Source: Deltaproteobacteria bacterium
GTDB lineage: Bacteria > Desulfobacterota > Binatia > Binatales > Binataceae
DNA length: 64,000 nucleotides
Direction: 5' to 3'
Assembly (NCBI GenBank): GCA_021831785.1
Contig: JAKBMB010000016.1
Location: 210,434 to 274,433 of the forward strand
Shown here: positions 10,180 to 18,738 of the stretch, piece by piece
Position numbering within the stretch: the first letter of the stretch is position 1
Layout of the letters: each line of letters starts with the position of its first letter
Program-made: the position numbers and the translations under genes
The notes under the pieces: generated by a model
The model's database searches: none
Told to the model about the DNA's origin: nothing
Seen by the model: the letters and a program-made list of their open reading frames with translations, nothing else

Positions 10180-10605
10180 CTACTTGGTTAGCGCGACGTA
10201 GCGCATGCGCAGGTCGTACAGAATTGATTCTAGCAGCCGCTCTTCTTCGGGGTTCAAATTGCCAAGGCTTTTCTGCTGCAACATGCCCATGATGTCGATT
10301 AGCTGGGAGGCACCGGCCAAATCGCGGTTTTGCTGGTTGGTCATCGGATCGGGGATTTCCCCCAGATGCACCAGGGCCTGGGTCGAGAGGCCGACGATAA
10401 ACGCGGAAAAACTTACCTCCGAGGGTTCATTCAGAGTCTTGGGTTCGGGCCTAAGCTGCGGCTTGCTTTGCTCGGCCGCCGACGCTGCGGCGCTTTCCGC
10501 TTCTTCCGGTCGATCGCGAAACTCGGGCTTAACCTCGCCCTCGGGAGAAAAACGCCGGCGGTCTTCGACCTTAAAGCCCCGGGTCTTATCCTGCTCTTCG
10601 CCCAT
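10180..10605 (-). CDS. DUF1844 family protein
   Basis: A 141-residue protein of unknown function. The first 60 residues are charged and low in complexity. The conserved DUF1844 core runs from about 64 to 140, with SFSAFIVGLSTQALVHLGEI, a QLIDIMGMLQQK helix and NPEEERLLESILYDLRMRYV. The family is common in Desulfobacterota, Acidobacteriota and Verrucomicrobia and is predicted to be small and helical. It lies 22 bases downstream of htpX on the same strand and is probably cotranscribed with it. No enzymatic motif is visible. Confidence 0.85.
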   Translation of the reverse strand: MGEEQDKTRGFKVEDRRRFSPEGEVKPEFRDRPEEAESAAASAAEQSKPQLRPEPKTLNEPSEVSFSAFIVGLSTQALVHLGEIPDPMTNQQNRDLAGASQLIDIMGMLQQKSLGNLNPEEERLLESILYDLRMRYVALTK

Positions 10606-10627
10606 ACGATGCCGAGCTTGCCGGCGT

Positions 10628-11482
10628 CTACCGCGCCGCCATGTGTTCCAGACGCCGGATGCGGTCTTCCAGTGGCGGATGGGTCGAAAACAGCCTCATC
10701 AGGCCCTGTCCGCTGAGCGGGTTTACGATAAACAAGTGGGCGGTGGCAGGACCCGCCTCCAGCGGTAGCCGCTCGTTGGCGACTTCCAGTTTGCGTAGCG
10801 CGCTGGCCAGGTAAAGCGGACGTTGCGTAAGACGCGCGCCGGTAGCGTCGGCCTGGTATTCGCGCGTGCGCGAAATCGCGAGCTGAATCAGCGTTGCCGC
10901 CAACGGCGCCAGCAGCGACATTACCAGCAAACCCAGCATGCCGCCGCCCTCGTCGTCTTCGCCACGCCCTTCAAAACCGCCAAAGATCGCCGCCCATCGC
11001 ACCCAACTCCCCAGCATCATCACCGCGCCCGCCAGCGTGGCGGCTATGGAGCTCGTCAGAATGTCGCGATTGAGCACGTGCGAAAGCTCATGTGCCAAGA
11101 CCCCCTTGAGCTCGTTGCGGTCGCAGATGCTCATGATGCCGCGGGTGACCGCCACCGCGGCGTGATTGGGATTGCGCCCGGTAGCGAAGGCGTTGGGCGT
11201 GTCGTTGTCAATTAGGTAAAGTCGCGGCGTCGGAATTCGGGCCGCACGCGCCAATTCATCGACAATCTGATGGAGCTCGGGAGCCTGCTCCGGGCTCAAC
11301 GCTTGCGCCCCATAGGCGCTCAGCACCAGACGATCGGAAAACCAATAGCTGAAAAAGTTCATCCCGGCGGCCAAGACGAAGGCGAAAAGCACTCCGCGTT
11401 CACCGCCCAGGGCGCCGCCGATCAGCATTATCAAGCCCGTCAGCAAACCCAAAAGAAAAGTTGTCCTGACAAAATTAGTCAT
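10628..11482 (-). CDS. htpX: Membrane metalloprotease HtpX
   Basis: A 284-residue inner-membrane zinc peptidase of family M48B, involved in membrane-protein quality control. Two N-terminal membrane segments (about 5-46) precede the catalytic domain. The zinc site is H131ELSH135, with the third ligand expected at Glu208 in REYQAD. Further hydrophobic segments lie at 145-165 and 182-203. Length is typical. DUF1844 follows closely downstream. An AT-richer upstream stretch (11483-11600) probably holds the promoter, though I see no strong consensus. Confidence 0.95.
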   Translation of the reverse strand: MTNFVRTTFLLGLLTGLIMLIGGALGGERGVLFAFVLAAGMNFFSYWFSDRLVLSAYGAQALSPEQAPELHQIVDELARAARIPTPRLYLIDNDTPNAFATGRNPNHAAVAVTRGIMSICDRNELKGVLAHELSHVLNRDILTSSIAATLAGAVMMLGSWVRWAAIFGGFEGRGEDDEGGGMLGLLVMSLLAPLAATLIQLAISRTREYQADATGARLTQRPLYLASALRKLEVANERLPLEAGPATAHLFIVNPLSGQGLMRLFSTHPPLEDRIRRLEHMAAR

Positions 11483-11646
11483 AATAAGCGTGTCTGCGTA
11501 CGGTTGTCTTCAAGAGCCAATGAGGCCTCCGAAAACAAGCATCACAACACCAATTTAATCACAAGCCGCTGCTCGCCAAGCCCTGCCGCTTCCAAAAACG
11601 AGCAACATCTGTCCTCTTCAAACGCTACGTCAGGGCGCCTGTGCAG

Positions 11647-12642
11647 TCAACGCGAAAGCCCGCTCGAAGGCCTGCGCGCGCCGATGGGCTCGCCGATGAT
11701 CGCGTTGAGCGCCCCCGCAACCTCCGAGCAATCGAGCTCGGCCAGCGCCGGCTGAACGATGACCGTCACCCTCCCGAGCGGAGCCCATCGCGCGGGTTCG
11801 GTCGGGCCGAACAGCACCACGCCCGGTACGTCTAAGGCAGCCGCCATATGGGACACGCCCGAGTCGTTGCCGACAAAGGCCAGCGCGGACGCGAGCAGCG
11901 CCGCTGCAACCGGTAGTTCAAGACCTGCGAGCACGACACAGCCGCACGCCTCGAAGACAGCCTTGAGCGGGTGCTCGGCCGGTCCGAGCAAGATCGCGCA
12001 TGGAAGGCGCTCGAAAATCGCGCCTGCGAGCGCGGCAAAATTTTCCGCCGCCCAGTTTTTGCTGCGACTGCCGCTCCCGGGCATCAGGATGACGAAGCGC
12101 CCGCGCTCAAAGCCGACAGCGCCTAGGACCTCGTCGCTCCGCGCAAAGTCCGCGCCTGTGGGCAAGATGCGAGCCTGGGTTATAATTGCCCCGGGAGCGG
12201 CCGCCAATGGGCTCCCGACTTCGGCGGTTATACCAAGTTCCGCCAGATAGCCGGCGGCGACATGGCCCGCGTAGGCGGGACGAAAACGATGGAAGCTTGC
12301 TGAACCGCCGCAGGCCAGAGCAAGGTGTCGCCGATAGGACGCATTACCGGAGGCGAAAAACGAATAGATACGGCTGAACCGGCCAAAGAAGCGGCGCGGC
12401 TGCGTCAACTCCTCGTCGGAGTCGGCAAACAGCGAGGTCACTTCGGCGCGGTCGATCGAATGCCCCGCGGCGAAAACCGAGCGCCCGGCGAAAAAGCGGG
12501 CCAGGGTCTGCGCGGCCATCAGATCGAACCGCGTCGCGCGGTCGCGTCGGGCGAGCGCCTCGATCGCCGGAAGCAGGCAAACTAGGTCTCCCAGCGCGCC
12601 GGGAAAAATCACCAGCGCTCGCCGGTCGCCGTTTGTACGCAT
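11647..12642 (-). CDS. Glycosyltransferase family 9 (heptosyltransferase-like)
   Basis: A 331-residue GT-B fold enzyme resembling ADP-heptose:LPS heptosyltransferases. The N-terminal FPGALGDLVCLLPAI matches the acceptor-side signature of the family. The C-terminal donor-binding motif is GNDSGVSHMAAALDVPGVVLFGPTEP, split here as GNDSGVSHMAAALD and VLFGPTEP. It would transfer a sugar to a lipopolysaccharide core or similar glycolipid at the inner membrane. No other LPS genes are adjacent, so the donor and acceptor cannot be specified. A MITE-like repeat lies upstream of the start. Confidence 0.87.
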   Translation of the reverse strand: MRTNGDRRALVIFPGALGDLVCLLPAIEALARRDRATRFDLMAAQTLARFFAGRSVFAAGHSIDRAEVTSLFADSDEELTQPRRFFGRFSRIYSFFASGNASYRRHLALACGGSASFHRFRPAYAGHVAAGYLAELGITAEVGSPLAAAPGAIITQARILPTGADFARSDEVLGAVGFERGRFVILMPGSGSRSKNWAAENFAALAGAIFERLPCAILLGPAEHPLKAVFEACGCVVLAGLELPVAAALLASALAFVGNDSGVSHMAAALDVPGVVLFGPTEPARWAPLGRVTVIVQPALAELDCSEVAGALNAIIGEPIGARRPSSGLSR

Positions 12643-12684
12643 GAGTGCTCGCCCCGTGCGCGACCAGCGGCCGCCTCAGCGCAG

Positions 12685-12784
12685 GTGAATTTCTTGGCAA
12701 GCTGCCGCATGTCGCCGCAGGCTGCGCCCGATATGTCTCTAGTGGGGCGGGCCGCCGTGCCCGCCCCACTACTCAAAAATTCAC
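12685..12784. mobile_element. MITE-like element, copy 1 (100 bp)
   Basis: The element is bounded by the imperfect terminal inverted repeats GTGAATTTCTTGG and CAAAAATTCAC. It contains a central hairpin at 12742-12769, with 11-bp arms GTGGGGCGGGC / GCCCGCCCCAC and a 6-base loop. The same ends and core recur near 23521, 43117 and 63882. It encodes nothing and sits between two minus-strand genes. Confidence 0.7.
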
Positions 12785-12844
12785 AAACCCTCGGCGCAGG
12801 CTTCGCGCGCGCGGCGCAAATCGCCGCGGCAAACCAACTTCGGG

Positions 12845-13576
12845 CTAAGCGCGGAGCTCCTGATTCATCTCATCGACGACCTTGAGCACCTCGGCGAGCG
12901 ACCTTACGCAGCCCAAGGCGCCGCGGGGTTGCCCTTGATGCCTGCCCTTGCGATCGATCAAAAGCCCCGGTATACCCGCGCCGGCCGCGCCGCCTACGTC
13001 GAGGGCGAGCGAGTCGCCGACGTGCAGCGCCTCCACCGGCGCCAGCGCATGTTTATCCAGCGCTGCGCGGAATATTTCAGGCGCGGGTTTGGCATAGCCT
13101 ACCTCGGAGGAAATCGTCACCGAGTCAACGCAACTTAGCATCCCCGAGGCTTCAAGCACGCCATAGAGCCGCCAGTCGAAGTTCGAGATCACGCCGAGGC
13201 CAAGCCGGCGCTGCTTGAGCGCGTTGAGCACGCTCATCGCCTCGGGGTCAGCGCGCCAGGTCTCGGGGTCGGCGAAGTGCGCGAACAGTGCTGCGAAAAA
13301 GCGGTCGAAGTCGTCGAAGCGTCCAAGCTGCTCGAAGGTCGTCCACACCAGGCTGCGCCACCATTGCTTTTCCAATCGTCGCAACTCGTCAGGCGTGCGG
13401 CCGGGGCCGAAAGCCAGACCCGGCGCCGCGCGAAAGGCATGGCGAAAAGCGGCGTCGATCTCGCTGTCGGGCGCGTCGAGGCCGAAGCGGCGGGCAAGCC
13501 GCGCATAGATTGAGCCGACGGGCTCGCGCGTGTCAAACAACGTCCCCGCGGCATCGAAAAAGACTACTTTCACCAT
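12845..13576 (-). CDS. HAD-superfamily hydrolase
   Basis: A 243-residue haloacid-dehalogenase-like protein with a C1-type helical cap. Motif I reads FFDAAGTLF, so the nucleophile Asp is present but the second Asp of the usual DxDxT is Ala, as in HDHD3-like members. The other motifs are seen as the serine of GVISNFD, K of YAKPAPEIF and GDSLALDVGG. The ATG at 13576 is preferred because it puts motif I next to the N-terminus; a TTG at 13597 is the alternative. The substrate is unknown and phosphatase activity may be reduced by the motif I change. Confidence 0.82.
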   Translation of the reverse strand: MVKVVFFDAAGTLFDTREPVGSIYARLARRFGLDAPDSEIDAAFRHAFRAAPGLAFGPGRTPDELRRLEKQWWRSLVWTTFEQLGRFDDFDRFFAALFAHFADPETWRADPEAMSVLNALKQRRLGLGVISNFDWRLYGVLEASGMLSCVDSVTISSEVGYAKPAPEIFRAALDKHALAPVEALHVGDSLALDVGGAAGAGIPGLLIDRKGRHQGQPRGALGCVRSLAEVLKVVDEMNQELRA

Positions 13577-13945
13577 CGCGGCTGTCTCACAAGTCAATAA
13601 ATCATTCGGTTTACGCCAACGAAATCATCCTGCCATAACTGCTCGCCAGCCTTAAGCCGGGCGTCGCATTTGTCCGGCCCCCCGCGCCGGTCAAGACGCA
13701 CCGAAGCGGCGTGCGGCTTGCCGGCCTGCCGTTAGTAGGCGCGGCGGAGGTTGGTCTCCTTGACGCCGACGGCAAGCACGAGCGAGCTTAGGACCGCGGT
13801 CTAAAGCGGATCTCGCCGGCGCGGCGCAAAAGGACTCATGCGCTTTAGCAATGCGGGCAAGCCGCGCAAGATAAGCGGCCATCCGCGCCGGATTTTCTGG
13901 GCGTAAATCTTGAGCGACTGACGCAAGCGGGAGCAAAACGGGATT
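13577..13945. other. Intergenic region
   Basis: About 370 bases without a supportable gene, RNA or repeat. Short open frames exist on the minus strand but lack start signals and family resemblance. Confidence 0.4.
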
Positions 13946-14602
13946 TCAAAGGAACTCCAGGTTCGCCTTAACCCCGTTGCCTTGCGCCTGCACCACAACG
14001 TAGCCGCCGGCCTTGAACGGGCCGGCGTTGAAAACCACGGTCGCGCTCATCCGGTCCTGGCCGGGCGATTCATGAATATGGCCGGAGATGCACACGTCGG
14101 GCTGTACTTCTTCGATAAAGCGGCGCGCCGCCGTACTCCCGACCGGCGTTCCGTTGCGCAACCGGTCGCACTTGGTAGCGTAAGGCGGCGTGTGGCAGAT
14201 CATGATCAGCGGCCGTTGGCCTTGAACTTCGCGATAGCCCCGCATCAAGGTCTCGTAAATCTCCTCCTCGGAAAGCTCGAACGGCGTGTTGAAGGGCGTA
14301 ATGTTCGAGCCGCCGCAGCCGAACACGGCGAGCCCGTCAAGCATCACGCCGCGGCCGTGAAGGGCGACCTCTTCACGTTCGAGAAACGCAATCACTTCGC
14401 GGCGGTCAAGATTGCCGGGCACGGCGAGCACCCGCCGGCAGGCGCGGTGCACCGCAGCCAGCACCTGGGCCGCATCGCTCTCGCCGCCGAAATTGGTCAG
14501 GTCGCCCGAGACGATAACGACGTCGTCGGGGCCGATTACCCCGCTCATCCGCTCCAGATTCTCGATCGCCATGTGCACGTCGCCGAAGCTGATTATCTTC
14601 AT
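13946..14602 (-). CDS. Calcineurin-like metallophosphoesterase
   Basis: A 218-residue dinuclear-metal phosphoesterase. All five family motifs are visible in order: GDVH near residue 7, GDLTN, PGNLD (the usual GNHD/E with His replaced by Leu), CHTPP and SGHIH. It resembles the small YfcE/Rv0519-type phosphodiesterases. The substrate is unknown. A hairpin at 14619-14642 (GCCGG CAGCT / AGCTG CCGGC) lies 17 bases before the ATG in the leader and might affect expression. The gene is isolated by gaps on both sides. Confidence 0.88.
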   Translation of the reverse strand: MKIISFGDVHMAIENLERMSGVIGPDDVVIVSGDLTNFGGESDAAQVLAAVHRACRRVLAVPGNLDRREVIAFLEREEVALHGRGVMLDGLAVFGCGGSNITPFNTPFELSEEEIYETLMRGYREVQGQRPLIMICHTPPYATKCDRLRNGTPVGSTAARRFIEEVQPDVCISGHIHESPGQDRMSATVVFNAGPFKAGGYVVVQAQGNGVKANLEFL

Positions 14603-14790
14603 CGCCTGCTTATCCTCTGCCGGCAGCTAAAGCTGTACCGGCGGTCGGGACTTGTAATCCCGGGTTCTTGTTTTCCAGTAAACTACCAATTCGGCAAAAT
14701 TCATAGAAAGCCCTGATAGATGAGGGTTTGGATGCGAACGGCTCGCCGCCGCGCCGTGTAAACGGGCTTCGGTCAGGGCAGCATTCGCGT

Positions 14791-15255
14791 CTACGGGCGC
14801 GACCGGTCGCCGCGCAGCAGCCATATCGCCAGCAACGTCAGCAACTGGGCCATGAAGATGCTCCGATGGGTGTTTTCAATCCGGTACGCGACCAACGCTT
14901 CATCGGCGATCATAAACGCCATCCAAAGTCCGAGGCTTACTCCGAATGCCTGCGCGACTGCCGGCATCTCTGTGCCGGCGCCGCGCCTATGGTTCAACGC
15001 GGCGCGGCAATAGAGAATCGTCGCTGCGGCTTCCCAAAGGATAATCCCGCAAAAGAACAGCGCCGTAAGCCATGAGGGCGTTTGGTAAATCGCTGTCACC
15101 TTGACCAACAGAGCGTAATTTCCCGACGCGACCGGCCATGAATCGGGAAGAATCGCCAGAGTCTTAAGCGCGTCTGTCAAGTTGGTAATCACGACTATCC
15201 CGGTCCACGCCGCCCAAAAAAACAGCAGCCCGCCTCTGACTGCGTTAAGGCCCAT
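14791..15255 (-). CDS. Small integral membrane protein (four TM segments; possibly DUF2165-like)
   Basis: A 154-residue hydrophobic protein with about four membrane helices, at roughly 7-25, 54-78, 93-114 and 126-147. The N-terminal NLTDAL and the overall spacing recall the DUF2165 small membrane family, but I am not certain. The ATG at 15255 is chosen because the first membrane segment follows directly; a GTG at 15321 would add 22 hydrophilic residues. The frame stays open far upstream, but that part is antisense to the deaminase gene and is not believed. It is divergent from the deaminase gene with an 87-base spacer. Confidence 0.65.
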   Translation of the reverse strand: MGLNAVRGGLLFFWAAWTGIVVITNLTDALKTLAILPDSWPVASGNYALLVKVTAIYQTPSWLTALFFCGIILWEAAATILYCRAALNHRRGAGTEMPAVAQAFGVSLGLWMAFMIADEALVAYRIENTHRSIFMAQLLTLLAIWLLRGDRSRP

Positions 15256-15342
15256 AGCTTTGCCGTCATCGGCAGCGGGAGCTTTGTCGTCAAAGCCCTC
15301 CGGCAATTTTGACAGCGACACGGTTTCTTCTATATCACAACA

Positions 15343-16002
15343 ATGGGGATGGCCTTCAAAGGAATGAATCAACACATCATGCCGGAGCATCAGCTTGGGC
15401 GGCGAAATTTTATCGGCGCGGTTGCAGTGGTGGGGACAGCCGGCACGGTGCTCGGGGCCTCCGCGCTGATGGGCGCCGGCGCGCCGAACCCGGGCCCGTT
15501 TCCTCGACTCAACCATGCGCGCTTTATGCGCGCCGCGATCGAGCAAGCCAAAAAAGTTTCGAAAATGCCCTTCGGCGCGGTGATTGTAGATGGAACAAGC
15601 GCCCAGATAGTCGCCGCCGGCCACAATCGGTCGCAGGAGAACCCGACCTTTCACGGCGAGATGGACGCGATCAACCAATGCGCCGCAGCGCGTCCGCAAA
15701 CCGACTGGCCTAAGCTCGCGCTCTATACGACCGCCGAGCCGTGTCCGATGTGTCAGTCGGCAATCGAGTGGGCCGGCGTCGCGATGACGGTTTACGGGAC
15801 CTCGATTCCTTTTCTCCAACGGCTCGGATGGTGGCAGATCGATATTCGCGCCCACGAGGTTGTCCGCCGCACGCCGTTCCGTCGCACGGCGCTGCTCGGC
15901 GGCGTCCTCGAGCAGGAGTGTAACGCGCTCTTTCTGGTGGCCCTCTCGCGGGCTCAAAGAGCATTGACCCGGAATCCGAAAAGGCGGCCGGAGACAAGTT
16001 GA
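15343..16002 (+). CDS. Tat-exported nucleoside deaminase (CDA/TadA fold)
   Basis: A cytidine/guanine-deaminase-like zinc enzyme of about 219 residues. The zinc site is HGEMDAI (His ligand and proton-shuttling Glu) and EPCPMCQSAI (PCxxC). An N-terminal twin-arginine signal (LGRRNFIGAVAV followed by a hydrophobic Ala/Gly stretch) predicts export folded, with its cofactor, to the periplasm, which is unusual for this fold. The start is uncertain, because ATGs at 15343, 15349, 15364 and 15379 are all in frame. Its stop overlaps the trmJ start by one base. The substrate is unknown; purine or pterin deamination outside the cytoplasm is possible. Confidence 0.82.
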   Translation: MGMAFKGMNQHIMPEHQLGRRNFIGAVAVVGTAGTVLGASALMGAGAPNPGPFPRLNHARFMRAAIEQAKKVSKMPFGAVIVDGTSAQIVAAGHNRSQENPTFHGEMDAINQCAAARPQTDWPKLALYTTAEPCPMCQSAIEWAGVAMTVYGTSIPFLQRLGWWQIDIRAHEVVRRTPFRRTALLGGVLEQECNALFLVALSRAQRALTRNPKRRPETS

Positions 16003-16892
16003 TGAATCGGATACGGCGTGACCCTCGTGGCCAGGAGGACGCCGAGAATGCCCGGGCTGGGGAACATCGAGGAGCAGGCTCTGCGGGCGCCGCGCCCGAT
16101 AACCGGTTCGGGAAGTTTTCCTTCGTTTTGGTGCGGCCCAAGGCCGCGGGAAATATCGGCGCCGCTGCCCGTGCGCTCAAGAACATGGGATTCGGCGATC
16201 TGCGTCTGGTGGCGCCGCAGAGTTTCGTTCCGCCCGCCGCGGCAGCGATGGCGGTGCATGCCGAAGACGTCCTGCACAGCACCTCGGTCTATTCGGGATT
16301 AGCCCAGGCGTTATCGGAGCATACCCTCACTGCCGGGACGACATGCCGGCGCAGAGCATACCGGGACCACGCGGGCGAGTTGCGTCAGTGCGCCATGATG
16401 CTCGCAAAAGCCGCTGCGACTAACCGGGTAGCCGTTATTTTTGGACCCGAGGATGATGGGCTGTCCAATCAGGAGCTCAAGCTCTGCCAGCATCTCATCG
16501 TCATACCGGCCTCAGCGAGCTACTCTTCGCTCAACCTCGCCCAGGCCGTGATGCTCGTCGCATATGAGCTGATGATGGCCCTGCGCGATATTGGCGACGG
16601 CGCTGCCGATGACGTCGAGTCGGCCGGGTCGGCGCGGATGGCGCACGCGCCGGTTGGGGAGGTCCAAGCGATGCTCGAGCGGCTTGAGCGGGCGTTAATC
16701 GAGGTCGGCTTTCTGCCGGCCGAAAGCCCCGATCGCATCATGTTTGCGATCCGGGGCATCTTAAGCCGTAGCGGACTCTCTCAACGAGAGACGGATATCC
16801 TGAGCGGGATCGCAAGCCAGATTCGCTGGTTTGCCGACGAAGGCCATCAAACGCTTGCGGCCAAGCGGCGCGCGGGGCGCAAAATCCGCTAG
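16002..16892 (+). CDS. trmJ: tRNA (cytidine/uridine-2'-O)-methyltransferase TrmJ-like (SpoU family)
   Basis: A 296-residue SPOUT methyltransferase likely to 2'-O-methylate position 32 of tRNAs. The three SPOUT motifs appear as RPKAAGNIGAAARALKNMG, FGPEDDGLSNQEL and SASYSSLNLAQAVM. A helical C-terminal extension is typical of TrmJ rather than TrmL. The first 35 residues are charged and not conserved, so an internal start is possible. The ATG at 16002 overlaps the deaminase TGA by one base, which indicates coupling with that gene. Confidence 0.9.
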   Translation: MNRIRRDPRGQEDAENARAGEHRGAGSAGAAPDNRFGKFSFVLVRPKAAGNIGAAARALKNMGFGDLRLVAPQSFVPPAAAAMAVHAEDVLHSTSVYSGLAQALSEHTLTAGTTCRRRAYRDHAGELRQCAMMLAKAAATNRVAVIFGPEDDGLSNQELKLCQHLIVIPASASYSSLNLAQAVMLVAYELMMALRDIGDGAADDVESAGSARMAHAPVGEVQAMLERLERALIEVGFLPAESPDRIMFAIRGILSRSGLSQRETDILSGIASQIRWFADEGHQTLAAKRRAGRKIR

Positions 16893-17356
16893 GCCCAAGA
16901 CGGTGAGCGCCGCTGACGGCCGGGCTCTCCGGACGGGGAGATGAGCTCCGCGTTTCAAGTCAGGCTCGGTATCGGCGAGCTAGGTCTGACAACGGCGCTC
17001 TGGTATGTTGCGTTGCGAGACGCAGGCCGGCTTACGGCGGCCGAGAGCGACGACCGCGGCCCAACGCCGCGGCCGAGATGAAAGGTGACGCGGCGCGCTT
17101 AGATTCGGCGGGCACGAGGAGCGTTGAGTCGGGGGATGTTTGCAGCGCCGACGGTTTGCGCGTCGGACCGTTTTAAGATTTAAGTGATTCCTTAGGCAGC
17201 CGCGCATGACACGCGATCGTTCGCGCCCGAAGGGCGGAAGAAAAAGGCCTAGCCGCGCGGTGTTGTGCCGGCTCCGTGCCGGGAGGGGCGCGGCGCCTAG
17301 AGTCTAATCGCGGTTTTCGGGCTTGGTCGACTCGATGATGAAACGAAGCCAAGGCG
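16893..17356. other. Intergenic region
   Basis: About 460 bases with no supportable gene. A 33-codon basic frame from 17206 is too short and too arginine-rich to accept. An AT-rich patch near 17173-17190 might be a promoter for the small gene downstream. Confidence 0.35.
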
Positions 17357-17650
17357 ATGGGTGAAATAATCCAGTTGCCCGATGTTATCAACGCGCGCCG
17401 GCGCTTGGCCGAGTCCGCAGCCCGCCGAGAGAATCTCGAGCGCGCGCTCGAGATTATACGGCTGAACGTGATTTCGGTGTTGACGATTCTAAAGGGGGCC
17501 CCGGCGCCGGAGCGCGTCGAATTGCTCCAACGCGCCGAGAGATTGATCGCGCTGCTTCAGTACGGCACACGAATTTTCGACGACGAAACCAGCGATGCCC
17601 CGCAAGCCGCGGGGTCCAGCCGCCCTGCCGAGGAAACCGATACGCCCTGA
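17357..17650 (+). CDS. Small helical hypothetical protein
   Basis: A 97-residue protein not recognised from any family. Residues 10-75 are predicted helical with heptad-like leucines (LERALEIIRLNVISVLTIL and LLQRAERLIALL), and the C-terminal 20 residues are polar. AAGGCG precedes the ATG as a weak ribosome binding site. It lies upstream of the SAM riboswitch on the same strand but about 130 bases away, so it is probably a separate unit. Confidence 0.5.
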   Translation: MGEIIQLPDVINARRRLAESAARRENLERALEIIRLNVISVLTILKGAPAPERVELLQRAERLIALLQYGTRIFDDETSDAPQAAGSSRPAEETDTP

Positions 17651-17782
17651 GCGCCGGAATTTTCGCCCGGCGTAAGCTGCCAAGCGTCAGACCGCAGACG
17701 AAAGACCGGGCCTGACCGAGCGGTTTGGTTGACATAGCAAGCTTGCTCGGCTAGAGAGATAGGCAAGGCGTCGAAATCGCCC

Positions 17783-17899
17783 CTTATCCAGAGCGGTGGA
17801 GGGCCAGGCCCGAAGAAACCGCAGCAACCGGCCCGCAACGGGTGCTGGTGCTAATTCCGACGGAACGCTTAGCGAAAAACAAGCGCTCCGGAAGATAAG
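17783..17899 (+). ncRNA. SAM-I (S-box) riboswitch
   Basis: The sequence carries the S-box core in order: P1 strand CTTATC (17783-17788), then AGAGCGGTGGAGGG, GGCCCGAAGAAACC, GCAACC, GGTGCTAATTCC, and the closing P1 strand GATAAG (17894-17899). It binds S-adenosylmethionine. A second CCTTATC at 17921-17927 can pair with GATAAGG of the P1 3' strand. It ends six bases before an ATG at 17934, which suggests a translational or competing-helix expression platform. The riboswitch precedes the sulfur-carrier/threonine-synthase operon and implies repression when SAM is abundant. Confidence 0.93.
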
Positions 17900-17933
17900 G
17901 TGAGAGAAGCAAAACTCCCCCCTTATCAGCGGA

Positions 17934-18014
17934 ATGAGCCGCCAACACCGGCTGTTCGACTTGCGACCGCAGGGCTTATTCGACGCCGCGGCGGTTGAAC
18001 CGGCTTCGCGATGA
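17934..18014 (+). CDS. 26-codon ORF carrying an SRQ motif; probable displaced N-terminus of the E1-like gene
   Basis: The ATG lies seven bases after the alternative-pairing segment of the riboswitch, preceded by AGCGGA. It encodes 26 residues beginning MSRQHRLF, and the stop overlaps the next ATG as ATGA. SRQ followed by about 22 residues and then a GxGxxG strand is the N-terminal layout of MoeB/ThiF enzymes, where this arginine reaches into the partner's ATP site. The gene downstream lacks that segment in its own frame because of an in-frame TGA at 17996-17998. This may be a separate coupled peptide, a frameshifted 5' end, a sequencing error or chance. Confidence 0.4.
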   Translation: MSRQHRLFDLRPQGLFDAAAVEPASR

Positions 18015-18733
18015 AGAAAAAGGCGGTTTTGGTGGTCGGCGCGGGCGGTCTCGGCGTTCCGGCGATAGTCGCGCTCGGCGCCTGCGGCGAGTTCGCGCTG
18101 GGGCTCGTTGACCCGGAGCGGGTCGAGCTTTCTAATTTAGCGCGCCAGATAATCTACGGCAGCCGCCAACTAGGGGCATTCAAGGCCGAGGCCGCCGCTC
18201 GTTACCTCAGGGAGCGCTTGGAGTATCGCGACGTAGAGCCCATGAGCATCGCCCTTGACGCCTCGAACGCGGCCGCGTTGGTGGCGCGCTACGACTTCGT
18301 AATCGACGCCACGGACGACCCGGCGGCGAAGTTCCTGATCAATGACGTGTGCTTGGCGGCGCAGCGCCCGTTTTGTTATGGAGGCGTGCTCGGTTTTCGC
18401 GGCCAAGCGATGACCGTCCTGGGGCGCAAAACGGCCTGCCTGAGATGCCTGTTTGAATTTCCACCCGAGGCGGGCGAGACCGCGAGCTGTCGGGATGCGG
18501 GAATAATCGGTTCGGTCGCGGGATTGATCGGATTTGTGCAGGCCAAGGAGGCAATCGCTTACCTGCGCGGAGGCAAGCCGCGGCTGGCCGGAAAACTGTT
18601 CGCTTACGACGCGAGGGGCCAGGCGAGCGTCAGAATTCTTGCCGTACGGCCGCGCGAGGATTGCGCTTGCGCCGGCGCGCGCCTGGGAGTCGGGCATACG
18701 GGCGTCGGCGCGCCGGCGGGAGCAATAAGGTAG
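18011..18733 (+). CDS. E1-like sulfur-carrier-activating enzyme (ThiF/MoeB/HesA family)
   Basis: A 240-residue adenylyltransferase expected to activate the C-terminal glycine of the sulfur carrier encoded at 20218. The nucleotide-binding GAGGLG is at residues 10-15, the Mg/ATP segment VDPERVELSNLARQ starts at 33, and DATDDPAAK is near 99. One zinc pair is CLRC (143-146) and the other is the C-terminal CAC (218-220). Cys160 in TASCRDAG aligns with the cysteine of MoeB/ThiF. The usual N-terminal RYxRQ segment is absent from this frame; see the small ORF just upstream and the second E1-like gene at 21860. It is the first gene after the SAM riboswitch and lies five bases before thrC. Confidence 0.88.
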   Translation: MKKKAVLVVGAGGLGVPAIVALGACGEFALGLVDPERVELSNLARQIIYGSRQLGAFKAEAAARYLRERLEYRDVEPMSIALDASNAAALVARYDFVIDATDDPAAKFLINDVCLAAQRPFCYGGVLGFRGQAMTVLGRKTACLRCLFEFPPEAGETASCRDAGIIGSVAGLIGFVQAKEAIAYLRGGKPRLAGKLFAYDARGQASVRILAVRPREDCACAGARLGVGHTGVGAPAGAIR

Positions 18734-18738
18734 GACGC

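Noticed and set aside
14646..14662. tRNA-like anticodon arm (CGGGA-CTTGTAA-TCCCG)
   Set aside because: A 5-bp stem with a 7-base loop is present, but no D-arm, T-arm or acceptor stem fits around it on either strand.
15256..15957. N-terminal extension of the small membrane protein gene
   Set aside because: This part of the minus-strand frame is antisense to the deaminase, whose zinc motifs are clearly real.
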